Made by a program: the position numbers and the translations under genes. This document shows positions 7,727 to 14,684 of a stretch of 64,000 bases of DNA, in pieces. The DNA is from Hydrogenophaga sp. PAMC20947 (GTDB lineage Bacteria > Pseudomonadota > Gammaproteobacteria > Burkholderiales > Burkholderiaceae_C). The notes below the pieces were generated by a model, which was given only the letters and a program-made list of their open reading frames with translations, was not told the origin of the DNA and made no database searches. Numbering within the stretch: position 1 is the first letter of the stretch; each line of letters begins with the position of its first letter. Where the stretch lies: the NCBI RefSeq assembly GCF_004795855.1, contig NZ_CP039252.1, positions 4,588,001 through 4,652,000 on the forward strand. The letters are read 5' to 3'.

Positions 7727-8824
7727 TCAGACCGCGGACGATGCGGGTCGGCCCCCGTGCGCCGGGGTGCTGCGCTCAAAGGTGACCACGTGCTCCACCT
7801 CGGCGCGGATGCCGATCCACTCACCCACGGCGTGGTTGTGGTGCGAGGGCACGTGGGTCATCACGGTCTCGCCTGATGCCAGTCGCAAGGTGTAGAGGAA
7901 CTCCGAGCCACGGAAAGCCTTGCGCACGATCTGAGCCTTCACGGGCGCTGCGTCGTCGTGCACGATGTCGTCGGCGCGGAGCAACACATCACACAACCCA
8001 TCCGTGTAGGCCGTGGGCAAGGGGCACTCTTCGAGATCGAGCAGATCACCCAGCGGGGTGCGCACCACCACGTGTTCGCCTTGCTGGCGAATTTGGGCAG
8101 GGGTGAACACGCCGTGGCCGATGAATTCGGCCACGAAGCGCGTGGCGGGGCGGTGGTAGAGCGCGTAGGCGTCGTCCCACTGGTGCAGGTGACCTTCGTG
8201 CATGACACCGATCACGTCGCCAATGGCAAAGGCTTCGAGCTGATCGTGGGTCACAAACAGCGCGGTGGCCCCTGCGGCTTTCAGGATGGCGCGCACCTCA
8301 TGCGCCAGGCGCTCGCGCAGGTCCACGTCCAGATTGGAAAAAGGCTCGTCGAGCAGGAGCAGGCGAGGGCGGGGGGCCAGGGCGCGGGCCAGAGCCACCC
8401 GCTGTTGCTGCCCGCCGGACAGTTCGTGAGGCCAGCGACGCTCCATTCCACTCAGTCCGACCAGGGCCAAAACCTCGGCCACCCGGGTCTCTCGCTCGGC
8501 ACGGGGCAAGCTGGCGATACCGAAACCCACGTTGCGCCCCACATCGAGGTGGGGAAACAGCGCGTAGTCCTGGAACACCATGCCAATGCGGCGCTTTTCT
8601 GCGGGCATGTGGTGCGTTGCATCGCTCACGGTCTCGCCATCGAGCACGATGTTACCGGCGCTGGCCCGCTCCAAGCCTGCCACGGCGCGCAACAGGGTGG
8701 TCTTGCCGCAGCCCGAGGGGCCGATCAGCACGCCAATATCACCCGCCCGCAGGCCCAGTGAAACGCCGTCCACCGCAGCCACGGATTGACCGGGGTATTG
8801 AATGGACAAATGGGTGGCCGTCAT
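7727..8824 (-). CDS. fbpC: Fe(III)-type ABC transporter ATP-binding protein
   Basis: ATPase of an FbpABC/AfuABC-type ferric ion importer. From the ATG at 8824 it has Walker A GPSGCGKTT (35-43), Q-loop 'FQDYALFPH', signature LSGGQ (135-139) and Walker B with Glu160 ('LLLLDEPFSNLD'). The C-terminal TOBE-like region (about 240-365) is typical of the FbpC/PotA/CysA class. In-frame starts at 8830 and 8860 also exist, but the one at 8860 would place a Fur-box-like site inside the coding region, so a later start is preferred. It diverges from the permease at 8906. Substrate is inferred from similarity, the permease type and the operator. Putrescine or sulfate specificity is less likely. Confidence 0.85.
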   Translation of the reverse strand: MTATHLSIQYPGQSVAAVDGVSLGLRAGDIGVLIGPSGCGKTTLLRAVAGLERASAGNIVLDGETVSDATHHMPAEKRRIGMVFQDYALFPHLDVGRNVGFGIASLPRAERETRVAEVLALVGLSGMERRWPHELSGGQQQRVALARALAPRPRLLLLDEPFSNLDVDLRERLAHEVRAILKAAGATALFVTHDQLEAFAIGDVIGVMHEGHLHQWDDAYALYHRPATRFVAEFIGHGVFTPAQIRQQGEHVVVRTPLGDLLDLEECPLPTAYTDGLCDVLLRADDIVHDDAAPVKAQIVRKAFRGSEFLYTLRLASGETVMTHVPSHHNHAVGEWIGIRAEVEHVVTFERSTPAHGGRPASSAV

Positions 8825-8842
8825 GAACATGGGACGATTGTA

Positions 8843-8861
8843 GATAATATCCATTCTCATT
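8843..8861. promoter_or_regulatory. Fur-box-like operator between divergent iron transporter genes
   Basis: GATAATATCCATTCTCATT, read on the other strand as AATGAGAATGGATATTATC. By eye it agrees with the 19-base Fur consensus GATAATGATAATCATTATC at 11 of 19 positions, with one half (ATTATC) perfect. It is an AT-rich island in GC-rich surroundings and lies between the divergent ATPase and permease starts, so one Fur dimer could control both. No footprint is known; it is a candidate. Confidence 0.55.
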
Positions 8862-8905
8862 TGTGTTGAGCGGCTTCTTAGGCCCTAACTGGATCGCCTT
8901 TTCCC

Positions 8906-10513
8906 ATGTTGCGCTGGATGGCTTTGGCCGCTTTGATGTTGTTGGCAGCAATGCTGACTTTGCCCGTGTTGTCGCTGGGCCTTTCCTGGCTGCAATTCGA
9001 TGCCGCTGCCCGCGATGTGCTGGTCCAGATGGCGCAGACGGTGTTGCCCGAATACGCGCTCACGTCGCTGTGGCTCTGCCTCAGTGTGGCGGTGGGGGTG
9101 GCGCTGATGGGCATGGCGACGGCCTGCGCGGTCACGCTGTTCGATTTCCCGGGTCGACGGGTGCTCGAGTGGGCGCTGCTGTTGCCCTTGGCGATGCCGG
9201 CCTATGTGGTGGCCTACGCCTACACCGATTTCTTGCAGTTCAGCGGGCCGCTGCAGGTGGGTTTGCGCGAAGCGTTTGGCTGGCAAGGTCGCCTGTTGCC
9301 CGAGGTGCGGAGCATTACTGGCGCTGTCTGGGTGTTCACATTTTCGCTCTACCCCTACGTGTACCTGCTCGCGCGCACCGCGCTGGCCGAGCGGGCCAGC
9401 CAGCTGATGGAAGCGGCGCGGTTGCTGGGGGCGCCCCTGTCGCGTCGCATCCGCGAGGTGGCGTTGCCACTGGCGCGCCCGGCGGTGGCCGCCGGGGTGG
9501 CGCTTGCATTGATGGAAGTTCTCGCCGACTTTGGCGTGGCCAGCTATTTCGGCATCCAGACCTTCACCGCTGGCATTTACAAGGCCTGGTTGGCCATGGA
9601 CAACCGGATCGCCGCCGCGCAACTCGCCACCGTGCTGTTGGCCACGGTGGCTTTGCTGCTCTGGGTGGAGCACCGCGCCCAGCGGCGCTTGCGTTTTGCG
9701 TCTTTGCGCGGGCAGAGGGCCGGCAGCGCTGACGCCCAGCCTGTGCGTCTGCAGCGCGGACAGGCCTTGACCGCCTGGCTGGTCTGCGTCTTGCCGGTTC
9801 TGTTTGGTTTTGTATTGCCGGTGTTGTTCATGTTGCGTCCCTTGCTGGGCGGCTGGGAAGAGCTGGCTTGGCAGTCGTTTCTGCAGTGGTCGGGCAACAG
9901 CATCCGGCTGGCCGGGGTGTCTGCCATCGCTGCCACGCTCCTGGCGCTGGCGCTGGCCTTTGCCGCCCGGGCCTGGCCCTCGGCGTTGTCGCGCGGCGCA
10001 GTGCGGTTGACCAGCCTGGGCTATGCCGTGCCCGGGGCGGTGATTGTGGTGGGGCTGTTGTTGCCCGTGGGCTGGGCACAGGCGACCTGGCCCGACAGTG
10101 GCATTGGGTACTGGGTGACTGCGACCGCACTGGGCATTGTGTGGGCCTATCTGGTGCGCTTCACTGCGGTGGCCCTGCAATCGGTGCAAAGCGGTTACAC
10201 GCGGCTGCCCCAGAGCCTGGACGATTCGGCGCGCATGCTGGGGGCCACGGGTGTGGCCCTGGCCTGGCGTGTCCATGCGCCTTTGCTCAAACGCTCGGTG
10301 GCCGCTGGCGCCTTGCTGGTGTTTGTGGATGTGATGAAAGAGCTGCCCGCCACCCTGGTGCTGCGACCGTTCAACAGCGATACGCTGGCGGTGGTCACCT
10401 ACCAGCTGGCGCGCGATGAACGCCTGGGGGAAGCGGCGTTGCCCGCTTTGGCGCTGGTGCTGGTGGGGCTGGTGCCGGTGATGCTGCTCAGCCGCACCTT
10501 GCGGCGCCAATAG
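8906..10513 (+). CDS. fbpB: Fe(III)-type ABC transporter permease (two-domain)
   Basis: Inner-membrane permease of 535 residues containing two fused binding-protein-dependent transport domains, the normal arrangement for FbpB/SfuB. About 12 hydrophobic segments are visible. The EAA-loop contacting the ATPase occurs twice: 'EAARLLGAPLSRRIREVALP' near 170-190 and a diverged copy 'DSARMLGATGVALAWRVHAP' near 440-460. It diverges from the ATPase gene with about 80 bases between starts. No periplasmic iron-binding protein (FbpA) gene lies in this window, so the receptor must be elsewhere. There is no strong ribosome site before the ATG. Confidence 0.87.
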   Translation: MLRWMALAALMLLAAMLTLPVLSLGLSWLQFDAAARDVLVQMAQTVLPEYALTSLWLCLSVAVGVALMGMATACAVTLFDFPGRRVLEWALLLPLAMPAYVVAYAYTDFLQFSGPLQVGLREAFGWQGRLLPEVRSITGAVWVFTFSLYPYVYLLARTALAERASQLMEAARLLGAPLSRRIREVALPLARPAVAAGVALALMEVLADFGVASYFGIQTFTAGIYKAWLAMDNRIAAAQLATVLLATVALLLWVEHRAQRRLRFASLRGQRAGSADAQPVRLQRGQALTAWLVCVLPVLFGFVLPVLFMLRPLLGGWEELAWQSFLQWSGNSIRLAGVSAIAATLLALALAFAARAWPSALSRGAVRLTSLGYAVPGAVIVVGLLLPVGWAQATWPDSGIGYWVTATALGIVWAYLVRFTAVALQSVQSGYTRLPQSLDDSARMLGATGVALAWRVHAPLLKRSVAAGALLVFVDVMKELPATLVLRPFNSDTLAVVTYQLARDERLGEAALPALALVLVGLVPVMLLSRTLRRQ

Positions 10514-10743
10514 GGCCGATCTGACTTCGCCAGGAGCCGGTTGAAATAGGCCAGCTGTTCGATCTGGGCCACTACTGCGAGGGTTCATGGACGTTCACTT
10601 CCTGTGCGCCTTTCTGGCATGCGACCAGGCAGGGGCTGCTGGCGCTGCCTTCCATGAAGCGCCTGGGCTTTTAATCCCCGGGCAGGCCGGGGCTGCGGCC
10701 GGGTAGCATAGGCGATTCGCCTGTCGGCGGGCCTTCATTCGGA
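10514..10743. other. Intergenic stretch without a clear gene
   Basis: Between the permease and the DUF2868 gene I see no supported gene. One frame stays open for about 50 codons (about 10525-10674) ending 'LALPSMKRLGF', but it has no start codon or ribosome site, so it could be a remnant or chance. A GC-rich tract (about 10678-10705, CCCGGGCAGGCCGGGGCTGCGGCCGGG) can fold but has no T-run. Confidence 0.4.
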
Positions 10744-12216
10744 ATGCCCCGCCATGAGGCTTCCGGAGAAGCGAGTTTGAGTCCCAGCCCCGTCACTGCC
10801 AGCGCATCCGCACCGTTTCGCGACATCGCGCTGGCCCATGCTGTGCGCCTGCTGGAAGAAGCCGGCGCGCTCGACGACGCCGGGGAGATGACCCTGGCCC
10901 ACGCGCGCCAGCACAGCGAACAAGACCGCATTCTCGAACGTGCCCGTTTGCTGGGCGCCCGGTTGGGGTTGCTCACCGACTGGTCGCGTCTGCGCGGTGC
11001 GTTGTGGCTGGCGGCTGTGCTCACGGTGGTGCTGGCCTATGGCCTGGCCGGAGGACTGCTGGCCAAGGCCCTGGGTACCGGCCAAACCATCAACGCCGCG
11101 CTGGCCTTCGTGGCTGTGCTGGGCGTGCCGGTGGTGGCCTTGCTGTTGTGGTTGCTCTGGGCATCCGGCGCCGTGCTGTTCTCAAGCGGTGCAGCGCCCT
11201 GGTCGCTGGGGCAGTTCATGCTGGGCCTGGCCGCCCGCTTGCCCTGGTTGCATGGTCCGCACTCCCTGAACCTGCTGCGCGGCATTCACGCGGTGTTGCG
11301 TGACAACCGCCTGGGGCTGTGGCTGTTTGGCGCGATCAGCCATGCGCTGTGGGTCCTGGCGTTTTCCTTGATGCTGGTCACGCTGCTGGTGCTGTTTTCT
11401 TTCCAGTCTTACCAGCTAACCTGGGAAACCACCATCCTGGACGCCGATTTCTTCGAGCGTTTTCTGGCGGTCACCGGCTGGTTGCCCCAGGCGCTGGGTT
11501 TTGTGGTGCCCCAAAGCGTGACGGTCAATGGGGCTGCCGGCGCCGTGCTCAACAGCGCGCCGCCTTCGTTGCCGATCGCGCTGTGGTTGCTGGCATGCAC
11601 CCTGTTGTACGGGTTGCTGCCGCGCCTGTTGGCCTTTGGCGTTTGTGCCGTGGTGTGGTTTCTGCGCGCCGGCCGCTTGAGGCTGGACACCCGCGATCCT
11701 TACTTCCGCCAGTTGGCCGCCCGTTTTGCCGCCATGGCGCCCGCCACCGTGGTCGACGCCGAGCACGCCGCACCGCGCGAGCCCGGACGCTTGTTTCGCA
11801 CACCAGTGCCCGGCGTGCCCGTGCCCGGCGTGTTGATCGGGTTTGAATTGCCGGCCGAGGCGGCTTGGCCTCCAGCAGGGCTGGACGCGGCCCTTTATGA
11901 GCAGGTGCACAGGATTTCTGGGACCATGAGCGAGCGCCTGCAACTGCTCACGGCACTGGCCAGTGGACCGCCGGCCAACGTGCTGGTGGTCTTCACGGCA
12001 GCCGCCAGCCCGGATCGCGGGGCTGAGCGCTTCTTGCGCCAGGTGTGTGCCGAGGTGGCCGCTTGCGCTTTGTGGCCCCAAGCATCGTCCAATCCCAAGC
12101 AAGACAAACCCGAACGCTGGGCCGAGTGGCTGAACGCGACCGATCTCAAGGCAGTTGCCTGGTGCCCTGCGCCCGCCGATGCCCAACGCTGGCTGGAGGC
12201 CCGCGCCCATGGCTGA
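10744..12216 (+). CDS. DUF2868 membrane protein
   Basis: Membrane protein of about 490 residues, no experimentally known function. The N-terminal part contains a helical segment ('ALAHAVRLLEEAGALDDAGEMTLAHA' region) typical of DUF2868. Hydrophobic helices occur near 90-110, 120-145, 195-225 and 275-300, and the C-terminal third is soluble. A TTG at 10777 with GGAG 8 bases upstream is a credible alternative start that would trim 11 residues. The stop overlaps the start of the DUF3482 GTPase gene, and the DUF2868-DUF3482 pair is conserved in proteobacteria, so the two probably act together at the inner membrane. This is an inference; the pair is uncharacterised. Confidence 0.82.
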   Translation: MPRHEASGEASLSPSPVTASASAPFRDIALAHAVRLLEEAGALDDAGEMTLAHARQHSEQDRILERARLLGARLGLLTDWSRLRGALWLAAVLTVVLAYGLAGGLLAKALGTGQTINAALAFVAVLGVPVVALLLWLLWASGAVLFSSGAAPWSLGQFMLGLAARLPWLHGPHSLNLLRGIHAVLRDNRLGLWLFGAISHALWVLAFSLMLVTLLVLFSFQSYQLTWETTILDADFFERFLAVTGWLPQALGFVVPQSVTVNGAAGAVLNSAPPSLPIALWLLACTLLYGLLPRLLAFGVCAVVWFLRAGRLRLDTRDPYFRQLAARFAAMAPATVVDAEHAAPREPGRLFRTPVPGVPVPGVLIGFELPAEAAWPPAGLDAALYEQVHRISGTMSERLQLLTALASGPPANVLVVFTAAASPDRGAERFLRQVCAEVAACALWPQASSNPKQDKPERWAEWLNATDLKAVAWCPAPADAQRWLEARAHG

Positions 12217-13657
12217 CTCCCTGCGCAAATCGACCATTGACGTTGCGGTGGTTGGCCACACCAACGCCGGCAAGACTTCGCTGCTGCGCACGCTCACACG
12301 CCAGGTGCGTTTTGGTGAAGTGTCCGACCGCCCCGGCACCACGCGCCACGTCGAGGCCATTGGCCTGGAAGTTGACGGGCGCACCGTGATGCGGTACTTC
12401 GACACCCCGGGTCTGGAAGACTCGGTGGCGTTGCAATACCACCTGAAGCAAATGCCCGAGCAGTTGACCCCGCCCCAGCGCGTGGCCGCCTTGCTGGACG
12501 GCCCTGAGGCGCACGGCGTGTTCGAGCAAGAGGCCAAGGTGCTGCGGCAGATGCTGGGCGCTGATGCGGCCATTTATGTGATCGATTGCCGTGAGCCGGT
12601 ATTGCCCAAGTACCGCTGCGAGATCGAGGTGCTCAACACCTGCGCCCGGCCGATCATGCCTGTGCTCAATTTTGTGCGCAGCGAGCACAGCCGGGAGCCC
12701 GAGTGGCGCGAAGTGCTGGCGGCCTATGGCCTGCACGCCGCTGTGCTGTTTGACGCGGTGGCCCCGTTTGTGGGGGCTGAACGCCAGCTGTACGAAGACC
12801 TTAGCGTGCTCATGCGGCAGCACAAGGGGATGCTGCAGACCGTGCTCGACGACCTCGATCGCCAGGCCGACGAACGCCGCACCGCCAGCGCCCAGCGCGT
12901 GGCGGATACGCTGATTTCCGCTGCGGCCATGCGCCGCGAAATCGAGCCCGGAACGCTGGCAGACACCAAGGCCAAAGAGCGTTTTGTGACCACCTTCCGC
13001 AAGGAGCTGGTGGACAGCGTGCGCAAGTGTGTCGATGACCTGCTGCAAATGCACGGCTTCGAGAAAGACGATGCGCAGCTGGACGTGATGCAGTGGACCA
13101 GCGGGCGCTGGGCGTCCGATCTGTTCAACCCCGAAACCCTGGCCAGCGTAGGCCGCCTGCTGGGCAAGGGCGCGGCGGCGGGCGCGGCGGTGGGTTTCAC
13201 GCTGGATCTCGCGCTCGCCGGCATGTCCCTCGGCGCCGCCACGGCGCTGGGCGCGGCCATTGGTGGCGCCTTGGGCCAAGGCTGGGGCCAGGCGCCGCGC
13301 AAATTGCGCAACGCCATCATGGGGGTTGAAGAACTGACGCTGGACAACGATGTGCTGATCGTGCTCGCCGATAGTCTGGTGCATTTGTGCCAGGTATTGC
13401 AAGCCCGCGGCCATGCGGCGCAAGACACCATCGAAGTGCGCATGGCGCCCTCGGGAACCTACCGCAAGGTCTTGCTGCAATTGCTTGAGCCGCTGGAACA
13501 GGCCCGGGCGCATCCCGAGTGGGAGCACCATGCGGGCGCCCGCAGAAACCACAGCTCACGCCGTGAGGCGCTGGGGCGTTCGCTGGCCGAGCAGGTGATG
13601 GGTTTGCTGGATGTGGTACCGCCAGAAGCACCCCCCATCGGGGTTGAAATGCAGTGA
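12209..13657 (+). CDS. DUF3482 domain GTPase
   Basis: GTPase of 482 residues. The N-terminal G domain has the P-loop GHTNAGKT at 16-23, a switch-I-type threonine ('RPGTTRHVEA') and G3 DTPG at 65-68. The usual NKxD guanine-specificity motif is not obvious ('VLNFVRSE' occupies that region), so G4 is degenerate. The C-terminal DUF3482 region contains a glycine/alanine-rich hydrophobic hairpin (about 320-375) that could insert in membranes. The ATG at 12209 overlaps the DUF2868 stop by 8 bases, which implies translational coupling. Function unknown; a membrane-associated switch working with the DUF2868 protein is plausible. Confidence 0.85.
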   Translation: MADSLRKSTIDVAVVGHTNAGKTSLLRTLTRQVRFGEVSDRPGTTRHVEAIGLEVDGRTVMRYFDTPGLEDSVALQYHLKQMPEQLTPPQRVAALLDGPEAHGVFEQEAKVLRQMLGADAAIYVIDCREPVLPKYRCEIEVLNTCARPIMPVLNFVRSEHSREPEWREVLAAYGLHAAVLFDAVAPFVGAERQLYEDLSVLMRQHKGMLQTVLDDLDRQADERRTASAQRVADTLISAAAMRREIEPGTLADTKAKERFVTTFRKELVDSVRKCVDDLLQMHGFEKDDAQLDVMQWTSGRWASDLFNPETLASVGRLLGKGAAAGAAVGFTLDLALAGMSLGAATALGAAIGGALGQGWGQAPRKLRNAIMGVEELTLDNDVLIVLADSLVHLCQVLQARGHAAQDTIEVRMAPSGTYRKVLLQLLEPLEQARAHPEWEHHAGARRNHSSRREALGRSLAEQVMGLLDVVPPEAPPIGVEMQ

Positions 13658-13711
13658 CTTCTCGTGAGCCGTTCAACACCGAGGGCTCGAGTTGTCATGG
13701 GGGCCAATGAA

Positions 13712-13743
13712 AAAGCCGGAAGGCTTTGGACCGTTCCGGCTTT
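13712..13743 (-). terminator. Rho-independent terminator after tRNA-Arg
   Basis: Inverted repeat AAAGCCGGAA (13712-13721) / TTCCGGCTTT (13734-13743) with a 12-base loop. Reading leftward from the tRNA gene, the stem is followed by a T-run. It may also serve the DUF3482 gene coming from the other side. Confidence 0.85.
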
Positions 13744-13748
13744 AAATA

Positions 13749-13823
13749 TGGTGCCTCCAACAGGAATCGAACCTGTATCTAGCGCTTAGGAGGCGCTCGT
13801 TCTATCCGTTGAACTATGGCGGC
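13749..13823 (-). tRNA. tRNA-Arg (anticodon CCU)
   Basis: 75 bases including an encoded CCA. The D stem is GTTC/GAAC, the anticodon stem AGCGC/GCGCT encloses the loop CTCCTAA (anticodon CCT, reads AGG), and the T arm ACAGG-TTCGATT-CCTGT is canonical. The acceptor stem GCCGCCA/TGGAGGC has a G-A mismatch at the fourth pair. A terminator follows immediately. Confidence 0.95.
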
Positions 13824-13904
13824 ATGTGTAGCAGAGTCAGCATTGTAGGGGCCTTGGCATGACGGGGCTGAGCAAGGGCCTTCGACTACACTCTCGCTTC
13901 ACCC

Positions 13905-14009
13905 GTCATCGGGGAGTAGCCGCCCTGCCGCCTGGCAGGGGTTTGCGTCAACACACTGGGTCCACACGGCCCTGGCGCCGACAGCCTCTGGCCTGGCAAG
14001 ACCTTTGAC
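13905..14009 (+). promoter_or_regulatory. yybP-ykoY manganese riboswitch
   Basis: The leader contains the two conserved internal-loop signatures of this class in the right order and spacing: GGGGAGTAGC (13911-13920) and GGCAAGACCTTTG (13996-14007 region). The internal TCAACA element is at 13948-13953. A closing P1 helix can form between GTCA...GG (13905 on) and CC...TGAC (ending 14009). The class binds Mn(II) and switches on Mn exporters. It lies about 70 bases upstream of a TMEM165/GDT1 family transporter, a standard regulatory target. Exact boundaries are by eye. Confidence 0.88.
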
Positions 14010-14077
14010 CGCAACGCCTCCGGTTGGGCCGGGGTCGCGTTGTGGTCGTCTGTTGGTCTGGCCCTGAGGACATCATT

Positions 14078-14653
14078 TTGGAAGCTTTCTGGGTATCCAC
14101 CGGTGTGGTGGCGCTGGGCGAAATGGGTGACAAGACCCAGTTGCTGGCGGTGTTGCTGGCCGCCCGTTTCAAAAAACCGATTCCCATCATTCTGGGCATC
14201 CTGTTTGCCACGCTGGCCAACCACGCCTTGGCAGGTGCGCTGGGCGGCTGGGTTGCGGCGGCTCTCGGGCCTGAGGTGCTGCGATGGGTGATCGGCTTGT
14301 CCTTCATCGCCATGGCGGCGTGGATGCTGGTGCCCGACCAGCTCGACGACGATCTGGCTGTGAAAGAGATGGCCCTCTGGGGTGTCCTGGGCACCACCTT
14401 CGTGGCGTTCTTCCTGGCCGAAATGGGCGACAAGACGCAGATCGCCACCGTGGCCCTGGCCGCGCGGTATGGCGATCTGGTGGCGGTGGTGGCGGGCAGC
14501 ACGCTGGGCATGATGCTGGCCAATATCCCGGCGGTGTATCTGGGCGACAAGGTGGCCGAACGCGTGTCCATGGCCTGGGTGCACGGCGTGTCGGCTGTGA
14601 TCTTCCTCGCGCTGGGGGTGCTCACCCTGTTCAATGTGGGGCACCTGTTTTAA
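14078..14653 (+). CDS. TMEM165/GDT1 family Mn exporter
   Basis: Integral membrane protein of 191 residues, UPF0016/GDT1 family, exporting Mn(II) (or Ca(II)) across the inner membrane. Both family signature repeats are present: 'ALGEMGDKTQLLAVLLAARF' at about 12-31 and 'FLAEMGDKTQIATVALAARY' at about 112-131, each with the metal-binding E-x-G-D-K-T. Six hydrophobic helices fit two repeats of three. I chose TTG at 14078 because GAGGA lies 7 bases upstream and the protein then begins like its relatives ((M)EAFWVSTGVVAL). The upstream Mn riboswitch supports Mn export as the role. Confidence 0.9.
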   Translation: MEAFWVSTGVVALGEMGDKTQLLAVLLAARFKKPIPIILGILFATLANHALAGALGGWVAAALGPEVLRWVIGLSFIAMAAWMLVPDQLDDDLAVKEMALWGVLGTTFVAFFLAEMGDKTQIATVALAARYGDLVAVVAGSTLGMMLANIPAVYLGDKVAERVSMAWVHGVSAVIFLALGVLTLFNVGHLF

Positions 14654-14684
14654 CGAAGCCCCAGCCCTTTTGGGCTGTAGGTGG

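Noticed and set aside
8885..10588. A 567-residue minus-strand frame opposite the permease
   Set aside because: Gln/His/Arg-rich with no recognisable domain; the plus strand encodes a clear permease.
10525..10674. Open frame of about 50 codons after the permease
   Set aside because: No start codon or ribosome site; treated as non-coding.
14663..14678. CAGCCC-TTTT-GGGCTG hairpin between the Mn exporter and tamB stops
   Set aside because: Short stem without a T-run; could be a weak terminator but not supported enough to call.
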